A stretch of DNA of 64,000 bases from Microbacterium sufflavum (GCF_023091155.1 NZ_JAHWXK010000001.1:2542001-2606000); one strand, 5' to 3'; positions 16,296-25,555 are shown, numbered from the stretch's first letter. The notes: generated by a model not told the origin, from the letters alone. Made by a program: numbers and translations.

Positions 16296-17162
16296 ATGTC
16301 CTCGCCCACCGTCGTGACCTTCGCCACCGGCTCCACGAGTGGAGAGGGCGTCGTCACCCACGTCGAGAGGACGCCGGAGGGCGTGGTGGTCGTGGTGGAC
16401 GAGACCCCGTTCCACCCCGTCGACCACACCTGGCCCGACCAGCCGGGTGATGCCGGGACCCTCACGGTCGACGGCTCCTCCGTGGCCGTGGCAGAGGCCG
16501 TCATGGCGGCCGTGTCCGACGACGGCACGTTCGCGGTGGGTGCCGACATCCCCGTCAAGCGCGGGGCGGAAGGGTGGACCTGGCTGGTCGGCCACCGCCT
16601 CACGGGCGACGCCCCGGCGGCCCTGGTGCCCGGGGTCGCCGCGCGGCTGGACGTCGATGCAGACCGTCGCGCTGGCCTGAGCCGCGGGCACACCGCCTGT
16701 CATCTCGCGTCCCTCGCCCTCGACCTCGCGGTCGCCGACCTGTGGCGCAAGGACCCGGGCGCCGACGCCCTCGGCACCCCCGACTTCGAGGGGCGCGCCA
16801 ACCAGACGAGCCGCATCCACGCGGATGGCGCCGTCGACGAGTACCGCCTGGGCAAGAGCCTGCGCCGCGCGGGCTTCGACACCGAGACCTTCGCGTCGAC
16901 CCTCGCCGACCGCGAACAGCGGATCAACGCACAGCTCGAGGCGTGGGTCGAGTCCGCCGCCGCGAGCCGCGTCGAGACCGAGGGTCCGACGATCGTGGAC
17001 CGTCGCCGCTGGCACTGCGAGCTGCCGGAGGGCGAGGCCGTGATCCTGTGCGGGGGCACCCACGCGCACTCGCTCGACGAGTTCGTCGCGATCCGGGTGG
17101 CGTTGGACCTGTCGGATCCTCAGCTGCTCGTCATGACGACGACCGCGACTCCCGCGGCCTGA
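16296..17162 (+). CDS. Alanyl-tRNA editing protein, AlaX family
   Basis: 288-residue free-standing relative of the AlaRS editing domain, which hydrolyses Ser or Gly mischarged on tRNA-Ala. The two zinc motifs of the family are intact: HxxxH as HTACH near 132-136 and CxxxH as CGGTH near 252-256. An N-terminal beta-barrel-like part (1-110) precedes the editing domain. ATG 16296 has AGGAG about five bases upstream. It follows ispG by 50 bases and may be co-transcribed. Its last 32 bases overlap the 3' end of the convergent RNB ribonuclease gene. Confidence 0.87.
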   Translation: MSSPTVVTFATGSTSGEGVVTHVERTPEGVVVVVDETPFHPVDHTWPDQPGDAGTLTVDGSSVAVAEAVMAAVSDDGTFAVGADIPVKRGAEGWTWLVGHRLTGDAPAALVPGVAARLDVDADRRAGLSRGHTACHLASLALDLAVADLWRKDPGADALGTPDFEGRANQTSRIHADGAVDEYRLGKSLRRAGFDTETFASTLADREQRINAQLEAWVESAAASRVETEGPTIVDRRRWHCELPEGEAVILCGGTHAHSLDEFVAIRVALDLSDPQLLVMTTTATPAA

Positions 17163-18588
17163 ACTCTTCGGCGACGCCCTCGAACTCCACCTCGCCCTTC
17201 GCGATGTCCGCGCGCGCCACGCGCACGCGGAGGCGATCGCCCGGCTTCACGCCGACGGGAGCGGGGGCGCTCGCCGTGACCGCGGGCTCGGCGATCTGGA
17301 TGGTCACGCGCTCGCCGCGATCCTCGACGACGGTGGCGTCGAGCTCGGTGCCGACCAGCGGGGTCAGCAGCGCCGCCTCCACGGCGTTGACAGTCCCGGA
17401 CGCCAGCCGGGAGGCGCGCTGACCGGACTCCTGCATCACGCCTGGCAGATCGGCGAGCGAGTCACGCACCCATGCCGGTACGGGTGCGCCGCTCGAGACC
17501 GCCAGGCAGATCGCCAGCGACCACCGGTCGACGAGTCGCCGCAGGGGCGCGGTCGCATGCGCGTAGGGGGCGGCGATGGCGGCCTGGACGGCGTCGTCCG
17601 GAGCCGTGCCGTCGAACACCAGATAGCCCGCGCCGCGGAACAGTGACGACGCGGCTTCGAGCACGGGCAGCGTCAGCGGGTCGTCCCTGTCCAGACCGCG
17701 CAGGAACTCGCCATAGGTGCCGTCGGTCCACGGGCGACCGAGGGCGATCGTCTGCAGGCGGAACGTCTCGAAGGCGGCATCGTCGGGCTCCGGCATCGTG
17801 CGCAGGATGCCGACGCCCGCACCCAGCATCAGCTGCGCTGCCGCCATCCCCGTCATGATCGACAGCTGAGCGTTCGCCTCCTCGATCGGGAGGGGACGGC
17901 GACGCACGATCGCGTAGCTGCCGTCCTCCGCGCGCACGACCTCCTCGTCGGGAAGGTTGAGGCTGGCCCCGCCACGCTTCCGCTCCCGCTCGAGCCGAAG
18001 GGCGCCGATCTCCGGGAGGAGCGCCGCGGGTCCACCCTCGCCGCGATCGAGGGCGGCCTGCGTCGTCGCGTAGTCGAGCTGGGCGCGGGAGCGGATGAGC
18101 GCCCGTTCGAGCCGGAAGTCGCCGACCTCCCCGGTCTCGTCCAGCGCGAAGGTCCACACCAGCGCGGGGCGGTCGGCGTCGGCGAGGAGGGAGGCGCGGT
18201 CCTCGCTGAGCACGGGAGGGTGCAGCGGGATCGTGCCGTCCGCCGCGTACAGGGTCTGTCCGCGCCGACGGGCTTCCGCATCGACCGCCCCGCCGGGCTC
18301 GACGAAATCGGGGACGTCCGCGATCGCGTAGCGCACGGTGTACCCCGACGAGGTCTTCTCCAGGTGGAAGGCCTGATCGAGGTCGCGCGAGCCCGCCGGG
18401 TCGAGCGTCGCGAAGGGGATGTCGCGCAGGTCGAGCTCGGGTGTGGATCCGCTGGCGCGCTCGGCCTCGGCGAGCACGTCGGGTGGGAACGAGGTGGGTG
18501 CGTCGAGCGCTTCGCGGAGGTCGGCGAGCGCGGCGGCGAGCTCGGTCTGGGCGGCGGAGGGAGCGACATGGGACCGGCGCTGAGGCAT
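17131..18588 (-). CDS. RNB-domain 3'-5' exoribonuclease (short actinobacterial form)
   Basis: 485-residue ribonuclease with the RNase II/R catalytic domain. The metal-binding Asp cluster is in DPAGSRDLDQAF near 62-73, with ALIRSRAQLDY and YAHATAPLRRLVDRW later, all typical of RNB. No N-terminal cold-shock domains are present, and a small OB-like C-terminus ends the protein, as in the short actinobacterial members. It degrades RNA processively. ATG 18588 has a TAGGGT seven bases upstream. The gene end overlaps the convergent alaX-like gene by 32 bases. Confidence 0.88.
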   Translation of the reverse strand: MPQRRSHVAPSAAQTELAAALADLREALDAPTSFPPDVLAEAERASGSTPELDLRDIPFATLDPAGSRDLDQAFHLEKTSSGYTVRYAIADVPDFVEPGGAVDAEARRRGQTLYAADGTIPLHPPVLSEDRASLLADADRPALVWTFALDETGEVGDFRLERALIRSRAQLDYATTQAALDRGEGGPAALLPEIGALRLERERKRGGASLNLPDEEVVRAEDGSYAIVRRRPLPIEEANAQLSIMTGMAAAQLMLGAGVGILRTMPEPDDAAFETFRLQTIALGRPWTDGTYGEFLRGLDRDDPLTLPVLEAASSLFRGAGYLVFDGTAPDDAVQAAIAAPYAHATAPLRRLVDRWSLAICLAVSSGAPVPAWVRDSLADLPGVMQESGQRASRLASGTVNAVEAALLTPLVGTELDATVVEDRGERVTIQIAEPAVTASAPAPVGVKPGDRLRVRVARADIAKGEVEFEGVAEEFRPRESRSSS

Positions 18589-18595
18589 GGCTCCC

Positions 18596-18601
18596 ACCCT
18601 A
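18596..18601 (-). promoter_or_regulatory. Likely -10 of the RNB ribonuclease gene
   Basis: TAGGGT on the minus strand seven bases before ATG 18588, compatible with a leaderless transcript. Confidence 0.45.
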
Positions 18602-18693
18602 GGCCGAGAAGCCCCGGTCTCCGGAGGCGTTCTGTCGGTGGTGGCGCGTAACATTTCACCGACGACGTCAGGGTGACGCCGGAAGGGACAGCC

Positions 18694-19749
18694 ATGAAAG
18701 CACTCGTCTACCACGGAGCCGGTGAGAAGCGATGGGAGGAGGTTCCGGATCCGACCATCCTGGCGCCGACCGACGCGATCGTCCGCATCGAGGCCACGAC
18801 CATCTGCGGCACCGACCTGCACATCCTCAAGGGCGATGTCCCGGCCGTGACCGAGGGGCGCATCCTCGGTCACGAGGGTGTCGGGGTGATCACCGAGGTC
18901 GGAGGAGCCGTGACCGATCTCGCCGTGGGGGACCGCGTGATCATCTCGTGCATCACCTCGTGTGGGAAGTGCGACTTCTGCACCGCCGGGCTGGCATCGC
19001 ACTGCCGAGCCGAGGAGGGGGCGTCGGGGATCGGCTGGATCCTCGGGCACCTGATCGACGGCACGCAGGCGGAGCTGGTGCGGATCCCGTTCGCCGAGAC
19101 CTCGCTGCACCGGCTTCCGGATGGCGTCTCCGCCGAGACGGCGGTCGTGCTCAGCGACATCCTTCCCACGGGCCACGAGATCGGGGTGCAGTACGGCGGC
19201 GTGAAGGCGGGCGACGTGGTCGCCGTCGTCGGCACCGGGCCGGTGGGCCTCGCGGCGATCATGACCGCGCAGCTCTACGGGCCGAGCAAGATCATCGCGA
19301 TCGACCTCGACGCGAACCGTGTCGAGCAGTCCAGACTCTTCGGGGCCACGCACGGCGTGGTCGCCGGCGCCGAGGACTGGCGCGATCAGGTGCTCGCCCT
19401 GACCGACGGGCTCGGCGTCGACGTCGCGATCGAAGCCGTGGGTGTTCCGGCGACCTGGAGCATGGCGCTGGACATCGTGCGCCCCGGCGGGCACGTCGCC
19501 AACGTGGGAGTCCATGGCGCGTCCGTCGACTTCCCGATCGATCGCCTGTGGATCCAGAACCTCACCATCACGACGGGCCTGGTGAACGCCGACACGGCGC
19601 GCATGCTCACCCGGCTCGTCGCCGAGGGTCGGATCGACCCGGCGGTGTTCGTCAGTCACCGCTTCGCGCTGGACGCCATCGAACAGGCGTACGACACGTT
19701 CGCGCGGGCCGCGGAGACGAAGGCGCTGAAGGTGGTGCTCACCGCCTGA
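18694..19749 (+). CDS. Zinc-dependent alcohol dehydrogenase
   Basis: 351-residue medium-chain dehydrogenase. Catalytic zinc ligands are Cys38 and His43 in CGTDLH plus GHEGVG near 60; the structural zinc lobe has four Cys (CGKCDFC and the Cys of ASHC, about 92-106). The NAD-binding loop is VVGTGPVGLAA near 172-182. It oxidises an alcohol or reduces an aldehyde; the exact substrate cannot be told from sequence. ATG 18694 has GGAAGGGA upstream and is preferred to a GTG at 18673. A TAACAT at 18649-18654 is a possible -10. It is divergent from the RNB gene. Confidence 0.88.
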   Translation: MKALVYHGAGEKRWEEVPDPTILAPTDAIVRIEATTICGTDLHILKGDVPAVTEGRILGHEGVGVITEVGGAVTDLAVGDRVIISCITSCGKCDFCTAGLASHCRAEEGASGIGWILGHLIDGTQAELVRIPFAETSLHRLPDGVSAETAVVLSDILPTGHEIGVQYGGVKAGDVVAVVGTGPVGLAAIMTAQLYGPSKIIAIDLDANRVEQSRLFGATHGVVAGAEDWRDQVLALTDGLGVDVAIEAVGVPATWSMALDIVRPGGHVANVGVHGASVDFPIDRLWIQNLTITTGLVNADTARMLTRLVAEGRIDPAVFVSHRFALDAIEQAYDTFARAAETKALKVVLTA

Positions 19750-19763
19750 ACGCACAGGGGACA

Positions 19764-19793
19764 GAGGGTCGGCATGGGGGGATGCCGACTCTC
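19764..19793 (+). terminator. Terminator after the alcohol dehydrogenase
   Basis: A 12-base-pair stem with one G-U pair around perfect arms GTCGGCAT and ATGCCGAC, with a G6 loop, starting 15 bases past the stop. Confidence 0.6.
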
Positions 19794-19868
19794 AGCATCC
19801 GTCGGCGCCCCGCGACCGGGCCGAGACATCATCCCCACCGCTGCGGCCCTCGCGTCCGTGCCGGGCGT

Positions 19869-19874
19869 TAGCGT
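19869..19874 (+). promoter_or_regulatory. Leaderless-type -10 of the PEP-mutase-like gene
   Basis: TAGCGT six bases before ATG 19881. Confidence 0.5.
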
Positions 19875-19880
19875 GGGGAC

Positions 19881-20651
19881 ATGACCACTGCTGCGAAGGC
19901 TCAGACCCTTGTCGGACTCTATGACGCGCCGGAGATCCTCCGCGTGGTGAACGTGTGGGACGTCGTGTCGGCGCGCGCGGTCGCCGCTCTGCCCGAGACG
20001 AAGGCGATCGCGACCGCCGGACACGGCATCGCCGCGACCTTCGGCTACGACGACGGCTCCACCCCGCGCGAGCTGATGATCGACATGGTGGGACGCATCG
20101 CCGCCGCCGTGCAGGTCCCGGTCACCGCCGACCTCGACGACGGCTACGGCGACGCGGGGGAGACCACGCGGCTCGCGATCGCCGCCGGTGTCGTCGGGGC
20201 GAACGTCGAAGACCGGCTGAAGCCGCTCGACGAGTCGGTGGCCGCGGTCGAGGCGATCGTGAAGGCAGCCGAGGCGGAGGGCGTGCCGTTCGCGCTCAAC
20301 GCCCGCACCGACGCGTTCGTGCGCGCGGGTCACCGTCCCGTCCAGGAGAGCGTCGCCGATGCGATCCAGCGCGGCCGCGCTTTCCTCGACGCGGGAGCGA
20401 CGGCCGTGTTCGTGCCCGGGATCCTCGACGCGAACGTGACGCGGCAGCTCGTCGAGGGCATCGGCGAGCGCAAGGTGAGCGTCATCGGCATCCCCGGTGC
20501 GCTCGCCGCCTCGGAGTACGAGAAGCTCGGCGTCGCCCGCATCTCGTACGGTCCGCTGCCGCAGCGGGTCGCGCTCACGGCGCTCCAGGAGCTGGCGGAG
20601 AGCCTGTACGCGGGCGGCGTCGTCCCGCAGGGCCTGCCCGCCCTGAACTGA
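19881..20651 (+). CDS. Isocitrate lyase / phosphoenolpyruvate mutase family protein
   Basis: 256-residue TIM-barrel enzyme of the PEPM/ICL superfamily, which makes or breaks C-C or P-C bonds next to a carboxylate. The superfamily metal motif appears as TADLDDGYGD near 74-83, followed by GANVEDR near 112 and NARTDAF near 142. The KKCGH catalytic motif of true isocitrate lyase is absent, so it is not ICL. Many such small members are C-C lyases for oxaloacetate or 2-methylisocitrate type substrates; the substrate here is unknown. It is transcribed alone, 41 bases before proS. Confidence 0.8.
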   Translation: MTTAAKAQTLVGLYDAPEILRVVNVWDVVSARAVAALPETKAIATAGHGIAATFGYDDGSTPRELMIDMVGRIAAAVQVPVTADLDDGYGDAGETTRLAIAAGVVGANVEDRLKPLDESVAAVEAIVKAAEAEGVPFALNARTDAFVRAGHRPVQESVADAIQRGRAFLDAGATAVFVPGILDANVTRQLVEGIGERKVSVIGIPGALAASEYEKLGVARISYGPLPQRVALTALQELAESLYAGGVVPQGLPALN

Positions 20652-20666
20652 CGCGGCGGGACGGGG

Positions 20667-20697
20667 GACCACGGCTCACTACACTTGAGCCGTGGTC
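20667..20697 (+). promoter_or_regulatory. Perfect inverted repeat around the proS promoter and start codon
   Basis: Twelve-base arms GACCACGGCTCA (20667-20678) and TGAGCCGTGGTC (20686-20697) flank a 7-base centre that contains the putative -10 TACACT (20680-20685). The GTG start at 20692 lies in the right arm. With transcription starting at the start codon, the left arm would not be in the RNA, so a DNA operator is more likely than an RNA hairpin. Confidence 0.6.
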
Positions 20698-22449
20698 ACT
20701 CGTCTCTCGAACTTCTTCCTCCGTACACTCCGTGAAGACCCTGCCGGTGCAGAGGTCGCCAGTCACAAGCTGCTGATCCGCGCCGGGTACATCCGACCGC
20801 AGGCCGCGGGCATCTTCGCGTGGCTGCCGCTCGGGCTGCGGGTGAAGGCCAAGATCGAGACGGTCATCCGCGAGGAGATGGCCGCCGCGGGTGCCCAGGA
20901 GGTGCACTTCCCGGCGCTGATGCCGCGGGAGGCTTACGAGGCGACGGGTCGCTGGGAGGAATACGGCGATCTGCTGTTCCGCCTCCAGGACCGCAAGGGG
21001 GGCGACTACCTGCTCGCCCCGACGCACGAGGAGGCCTTCACCCTGCTCGTGAAGGACCTGTACTCGTCGTACAAGGATCTGCCGCTGACGATCTACCAGA
21101 TCCAGGACAAGTACCGCGACGAGGCGCGGCCCCGCGCCGGCCTTCTCCGCGGCCGCGAGTTCACGATGAAGGACGCCTACTCGTTCGACGCCTCGGACGA
21201 GGGGTTGGACGTGAGCTACCAGTCTCAGCGCGACGCCTACGAGCGGATCTTCCAGCGCCTGGGACTCGAGTACGTGATCGTGCAGGCGGATGCGGGCGCG
21301 ATGGGCGGCTCGCGCAGTGAGGAGTTCCTCCACCCCACCCCCGTCGGCGAGGACACGTTCGTGCGCAGCGCCGGTGGTTACGCGGCGAACGTGGAAGCGT
21401 TCACGACCGAGGTGCCTGCGCCCGTGCCGTTCGACGCCGACGCGACCCCGGTGATCTTCGACTCGCCCGACACCCCCACCATCGAGACGCTCGTCTCGCA
21501 CTGCAACCGTGAGCTGGAGGGCGAGTACACGGCGGCGGACACGCTCAAGAACGTCGTGCTCGCGCTGAAGCACCTCGACGGCACCCGCGAACTCGTCATC
21601 GTGGGCATCCCCGGCGACCGCGAGGTGGACGAGAAGCGCGCCGAGGTCGCCTTCGCTCCCGCCGAGGTCGAGACCGCGACCGCGGACGACTTCGAGAACA
21701 ACCCTCTGCTCGTCAAGGGCTACATCGGTCCGTGGTCACCCACGGGCGCGGTGCTGGGGGAGGAGTCCGCCACCGGCATCCGGTACCTCGTCGACCCGCG
21801 GGTGAGCGAGGGCACCAGCTGGATCACCGGGGCGAACATCGACCAGAAGCACGCCCACTCCGTCGTGATGGGCCGCGACTTCGCCGCCGACGGCATCGTC
21901 GAGATCGCGAACGTGCGCGCGGGTGACCCCGCGCCCGACGGCTCCGGTCCGGTCGAGCTCGCGCGCGGCATGGAGATCGGCCACGTCTTCCAGCTCGGTC
22001 GCAAGTACGCCGAGGCGCTGGGACTGAAGGTGTTGAACGAGAACGGCAAGCTCGTGACGGTGACGATGGGCTCGTACGGCATCGGTGTCACGCGCATCCT
22101 CGCGATCATCGCCGAGCTGAACAACGACGACAAGGGACTGATCTGGCCCGCGTCCGTCTCCCCGTTCGACGTCCAGGTGGTGGCGGCGGGCCGCGACCAG
22201 GTGGCCTTCGACGTCGCGGAGGAGATCTCGCAGCGGCTGGAGAGCGCGGGACTCGATGTCCTGTACGACGACCGTCCGAAGGTCTCGCCCGGCGTCAAGT
22301 TCGGCGACGCCGAGCTCGTCGGTGTGCCGCGCATCCTGATCGTGGGTCGCGGTGCCGCCGAAGGACAGGTCGAGCTGTGGGATCGGCGCAGCGGCGAGCG
22401 TGACGCGCTGTCCATCGAGGAGGCGGTCGCGCGACTCACGTCGCGCTGA
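20692..22449 (+). CDS. proS: Prolyl-tRNA synthetase (bacterial type with editing insertion)
   Basis: 585-residue class II synthetase that charges tRNA-Pro. Motif 1 is in [20 protein letters not shown], motif 2 in [19 protein letters not shown] near 139-157, and motif 3 in [12 protein letters not shown] near 460. Between motifs 2 and 3 an INS editing domain (about 225-390) removes mischarged Ala-tRNA. The C-terminal anticodon domain spans about 480-580. The length is standard. GTG 20692 has no ribosome binding site; the -10 TACACT six bases upstream suggests a leaderless mRNA. Confidence 0.96.
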   Translation: MVTRLSNFFLRTLREDPAGAEVASHKLLIRAGYIRPQAAGIFAWLPLGLRVKAKIETVIREEMAAAGAQEVHFPALMPREAYEATGRWEEYGDLLFRLQDRKGGDYLLAPTHEEAFTLLVKDLYSSYKDLPLTIYQIQDKYRDEARPRAGLLRGREFTMKDAYSFDASDEGLDVSYQSQRDAYERIFQRLGLEYVIVQADAGAMGGSRSEEFLHPTPVGEDTFVRSAGGYAANVEAFTTEVPAPVPFDADATPVIFDSPDTPTIETLVSHCNRELEGEYTAADTLKNVVLALKHLDGTRELVIVGIPGDREVDEKRAEVAFAPAEVETATADDFENNPLLVKGYIGPWSPTGAVLGEESATGIRYLVDPRVSEGTSWITGANIDQKHAHSVVMGRDFAADGIVEIANVRAGDPAPDGSGPVELARGMEIGHVFQLGRKYAEALGLKVLNENGKLVTVTMGSYGIGVTRILAIIAELNNDDKGLIWPASVSPFDVQVVAAGRDQVAFDVAEEISQRLESAGLDVLYDDRPKVSPGVKFGDAELVGVPRILIVGRGAAEGQVELWDRRSGERDALSIEEAVARLTSR

Positions 22450-22467
22450 CCTCGGTGACCGCGCGGC

Positions 22468-22968
22468 TCAGCAGGTGATGCGGCCGTGATCCATGGTGTC
22501 GTCCGGGGTGTCGTGGGTCACGAGGGCTTTCAGCGCCCCGGCGGCCATCGCGATCTTCCCCTTGGCGGGTTCCCAGAACTCGGTGACCCGCGGGGTGACC
22601 CGCAGGAGGGCGATGCCCGGCGTCTCCAGGCCGTCGGCGAACCAGATGTCGAGTGACGGCGAGTAGAGCTCTTCCATCTTGGCGCGGTCGTGCACGACCT
22701 CCGCGGTTCCGGCGACGGAGACGTAGCGCATGCCCTTGGAGTCGCAGTACGCGAGCCCCACGTCGTGGTTGCGGCGTGCCTCATCGACCTTCTCGGTGTC
22801 CTCCGCGGTGAAGAACCAGATGTCTCCCGCATCGTCCATCTGCCGGGTGGACATCGGGCGGCTCACGAGGTGGCCGTCCTCGTCGACGGTGGTGAGCATC
22901 GTGATGTCGATGTCCTCCACGAGCTCGGAGACGCGGGCGAGGGCTTCAGGTCCGGTGATCTCGGTCAT
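22468..22968 (-). CDS. Pyridoxamine 5'-phosphate oxidase-family split-barrel protein (general stress protein 26-like)
   Basis: 166-residue FMN- or F420-binding split beta-barrel protein. Typical strands appear as DIDITMLTTVDEDGHLVSRPM near 18-38, IWFFTAEDTEKVDEARRN and VGLAYCDSKGMRYVSVAGTAEVV. It matches the stress-protein 26 type rather than the true PdxH oxidase, so the reaction is unknown. The C-terminal tail mentions no membrane segment. Upstream of ATG 22968, CATCCT sits at the leaderless distance of six bases, an imperfect -10. It is convergent with proS. Confidence 0.82.
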   Translation of the reverse strand: MTEITGPEALARVSELVEDIDITMLTTVDEDGHLVSRPMSTRQMDDAGDIWFFTAEDTEKVDEARRNHDVGLAYCDSKGMRYVSVAGTAEVVHDRAKMEELYSPSLDIWFADGLETPGIALLRVTPRVTEFWEPAKGKIAMAAGALKALVTHDTPDDTMDHGRITC

Positions 22969-23108
22969 GGAGCCAGGATGCCCCCGCCCGGTCGCCGCCG
23001 CAGGGGCGTTGACAGGGGCGGACGAGCGTGCTGACGCCGCGCGTGGTGCTCCGCCGCGCGGACGGCGTTGCGGGGCCCGATCGCGTGCGAGCATGACACG
23101 CTGGTGAC

Positions 23109-24149
23109 ATGGCCGAACAGTCCCTTCCTCCCGCGCTCACGTCCGAGATCAACGCCGTGCTGGACGAGGCGGGCGTGCACGCGGATCGGCGCCTGGTGAT
23201 GCGGATGCTCCGGACCGCGCTGCAGCTGGGGGAGGACGGCACGGATCGCCTCGACCTCAAGATCGCCTCGGCGGCGCTGGCCGAGATGCGCGACGCCTTC
23301 CGTCTGTTCGCACCGTTCCGCGGTGTACCGAAGGTGACGGTGTTCGGCTCCGCCCGCACGCGCCAGGACGACCCGCTGTACGTGCAGGCGCGGGACGTGG
23401 CCGCCGCGCTCGCCCGCGATGGCTGGATGGTGGTCACGGGCGCCGGCCCCGGGATCATGCAAGCCGCGGCGGAGGGAGCGGGCCCCGCGCTGTCGCTCGG
23501 TGTCTCCATCCGGCTGCCCTTCGAGGAGAAGGCCAACGCGGTCGTCGCAGGTCAGGACCAGGTGGTCGCGATGAAGTACTTCTTCACGCGCAAGCTGATG
23601 CTGATCAAGGAGTCGAGCGGGTTCCTCTGCCTTCCCGGCGGGTTCGGGACGCTGGACGAGATGTTCGAGCTCCTCACGCTCCAGCAGACGGGTAAGGCGG
23701 AGCCGACGCCCATCGTCCTGCTCGACGAGAAGGGCGGGTCGTTCTGGGAGGGGATGCGTCGCTTCGTCGACGAGCACCTCGCGCCGATGGGTGTGATCTC
23801 GGAGGGCGACTTCGATCGGGTCGTGATCACCGATTCGGTGGAGGCGGCGAGGGCGGAGATCACGGGCTTCTGGCGCAACTACGACTCGCTGCGCTGGGTG
23901 GGTGACGCGCTGGTGCTGCGGCTGCGCGCGGAACCGACCGAGGCCGAGGTGGCGGAACTGAACGAGGCGTTCGGCTCGATGCTGTCGGACGGTCGCATCG
24001 AGCGGACGCCGCCGCTGCCGCCCGAGGCGGCCGACGACGATCGCCTCGACCTGCCGCGTCTGATGCTGCACCTGGATCAGCGCCAGGTCGGCAACCTGTT
24101 CCGCCTCATCGGGGCGATCAACGCGCTGCCGTCCGCCCCGACCGCCTGA
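23109..24149 (+). CDS. LOG/TIGR00730-family nucleotide-binding protein
   Basis: 346-residue Rossmann-fold protein of the lysine decarboxylase-like (LOG) family. The signature PGGxGTxxE is PGGFGTLDE near 176-184, and GSAR near 78 and GAGPGIMQA near 115 form the rest of the nucleotide pocket. Classical LOG enzymes cleave cytokinin nucleotide monophosphates; this longer type has about 60 extra residues at each end and its substrate is not established. CACGCT six bases before ATG 23109 is a weak leaderless -10. It occupies the place just upstream of nusA where rimP is normally found. Confidence 0.82.
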   Translation: MAEQSLPPALTSEINAVLDEAGVHADRRLVMRMLRTALQLGEDGTDRLDLKIASAALAEMRDAFRLFAPFRGVPKVTVFGSARTRQDDPLYVQARDVAAALARDGWMVVTGAGPGIMQAAAEGAGPALSLGVSIRLPFEEKANAVVAGQDQVVAMKYFFTRKLMLIKESSGFLCLPGGFGTLDEMFELLTLQQTGKAEPTPIVLLDEKGGSFWEGMRRFVDEHLAPMGVISEGDFDRVVITDSVEAARAEITGFWRNYDSLRWVGDALVLRLRAEPTEAEVAELNEAFGSMLSDGRIERTPPLPPEAADDDRLDLPRLMLHLDQRQVGNLFRLIGAINALPSAPTA

Positions 24150-24193
24150 CCCGCCCCCGCCCCTGCCGCGTGGCCGGGGTCTCCGACGCACGG

Positions 24194-24199
24194 TATCGT
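24194..24199 (+). promoter_or_regulatory. Possible -10 of the nusA operon
   Basis: TATCGT about 57 bases before ATG 24256; the transcript would have a short 5' leader with the GGGAGG site. Confidence 0.4.
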
Positions 24200-24255
24200 T
24201 GTACGGATGTCGCGCGTGCGATCAGGCGCGACGAGAGCTGAATAGGGAGGCCGTC

Positions 24256-25239
24256 ATGGACATCGAACTGAGTCTGCTGCGAGGGATCGAGAAGGAGAAG
24301 GCGATCCCGTTCGACGAGCTCGTCGCGATCATCGAGCAGGCGATCCTGACCGCGTACTCCAAGCACGTGTCGCCCGAGGGGGCGGCGCCCGAGGGCGTCC
24401 GCGTCGAGCTCGACCGTACGACAGGGCACGTCGCCGTGCTGCAGGTCGTCCGTGACGAGGAGGGCGCGGTCATCGGCGAGGAGGACGCGACCCCCGACGA
24501 CTTCGGGCGCATCGCCGCCTTCGCCGCCAAGCAGGTCATCAGCCAGCGCCTCCGGGACATCGCCGACGACGCCGTGCTGGGCGAGTTCAAGGGGCGTGAG
24601 GGCGACATCGTCGCCGGCGTCATCCAGCAGGGGCCCAACCCGCGGATGATCCACGTCGACCTCGGCTCGGTCGAGGCGATCCTCCCGCCGGAGGAGCAGG
24701 TGCCCGGCGAGGAGTACACGCACGGCTCGCGTCTGCGCGTGTACGTCACGAGCGTCGCCAAGGGGCTCAAGGGGCCGCAGATCACCGTGTCGCGCACCCA
24801 CCCGGGCCTCGTCCGCAAGCTGTTCGCGCTCGAGGTGCCGGAGATCGCAGCCGGACTGGTCGAGATCGTCTCGCTCGCGCGGGAGGCCGGTCACCGTACG
24901 AAGATCGCCGTGCGCGCGAACGACCCGTCGATCAACGCGAAGGGCGCGTGCATCGGCGAGCTCGGGCGGCGCGTACGCGCCGTCACGGAGGAGCTGTCCG
25001 GCGAGAAGATCGACATCGTCGACCACGACCCCGACCTCGCGACCTTCGTCGCCCATGCGCTGTCACCGGCGAAGGTCACGAGCTCGTTCGTGCTCGACGC
25101 CTCCACCAAGGCGGTCAGGGCGCTCGTGCCGGACTACCAGTTGTCCCTCGCGATCGGCAAGGAGGGGCAGAACGCCCGCCTCGCCGCCAAGCTGACCGGC
25201 GCGAAGATCGACATCCAGCCGGACAGCGTCCTCGACTGA
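24256..25239 (+). CDS. nusA: Transcription termination/antitermination factor NusA
   Basis: 327-residue actinobacterial NusA, which binds RNA polymerase and nascent RNA. An N-terminal domain (1-105) is followed by S1 (about 110-175, GDIVAGVIQQG), KH1 (about 205-260, with VRANDPSINAKGACIGELG) and KH2 (about 270-327, with YQLSLAIGKEGQNARLAAKL). The acidic C-terminal repeats of E. coli NusA are absent, as usual in actinobacteria. ATG 24256 has GGGAGG six bases upstream; a start at 24199 would add non-conserved residues. ylxR, infB and rbfA follow. Confidence 0.95.
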   Translation: MDIELSLLRGIEKEKAIPFDELVAIIEQAILTAYSKHVSPEGAAPEGVRVELDRTTGHVAVLQVVRDEEGAVIGEEDATPDDFGRIAAFAAKQVISQRLRDIADDAVLGEFKGREGDIVAGVIQQGPNPRMIHVDLGSVEAILPPEEQVPGEEYTHGSRLRVYVTSVAKGLKGPQITVSRTHPGLVRKLFALEVPEIAAGLVEIVSLAREAGHRTKIAVRANDPSINAKGACIGELGRRVRAVTEELSGEKIDIVDHDPDLATFVAHALSPAKVTSSFVLDASTKAVRALVPDYQLSLAIGKEGQNARLAAKLTGAKIDIQPDSVLD

Positions 25240-25296
25240 TCGGACTCCGCGGCCCGCCACGCCCCGGGGCGGGCGAACGCGGACGGAACGCAGGTG

Positions 25297-25302
25297 TAAG
25301 AT
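25297..25302 (+). promoter_or_regulatory. Possible internal promoter (-10 TAAGAT) before ylxR
   Basis: TAAGAT overlaps the first of two candidate ylxR start codons. Use of it would favour ATG 25316. Confidence 0.35.
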
Positions 25303-25555
25303 GGATCCCGTACGAATGTGCGTCGGTTGTCGCACGCGTGCTCCCCGCTCCGCCCTGCTCAGGGTGGTGAGCCAGAACAACACCCTCGTCCTCGATGAGC
25401 GTGCTGTCCTGCCGGGACGAGGCGCGTGGGTGCATCCGACACAGGAATGCATGGATGCCGCCCTGCGGCGCCGTGCTTTCGGACGTGCACTCCGTGTGTC
25501 CGCCACTCTGGACACGCAGACCATCGAACAGCATCCGCTGAGAACCAAAGGCTGA
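25301..25555 (+). CDS. YlxR-family RNA-binding protein
   Basis: Small basic protein of up to 84 residues with the YlxR signature RMCVGCR near the N-terminus and a GRGAWVH element near 40-46. It is found between nusA and infB in most Gram-positives; it is an RNA-binding or regulatory protein, reported in some bacteria to interact with RNase P. The start is uncertain. ATG 25301 lies inside a -10-like TAAGAT (25297-25302), so if that promoter is used translation would begin at ATG 25316, giving MCVGC at the N-terminus and 79 residues. A 7-base-pair GC hairpin at 25252-25274 lies in the gap after nusA. Confidence 0.85.
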   Translation: MDPVRMCVGCRTRAPRSALLRVVSQNNTLVLDERAVLPGRGAWVHPTQECMDAALRRRAFGRALRVSATLDTQTIEQHPLRTKG

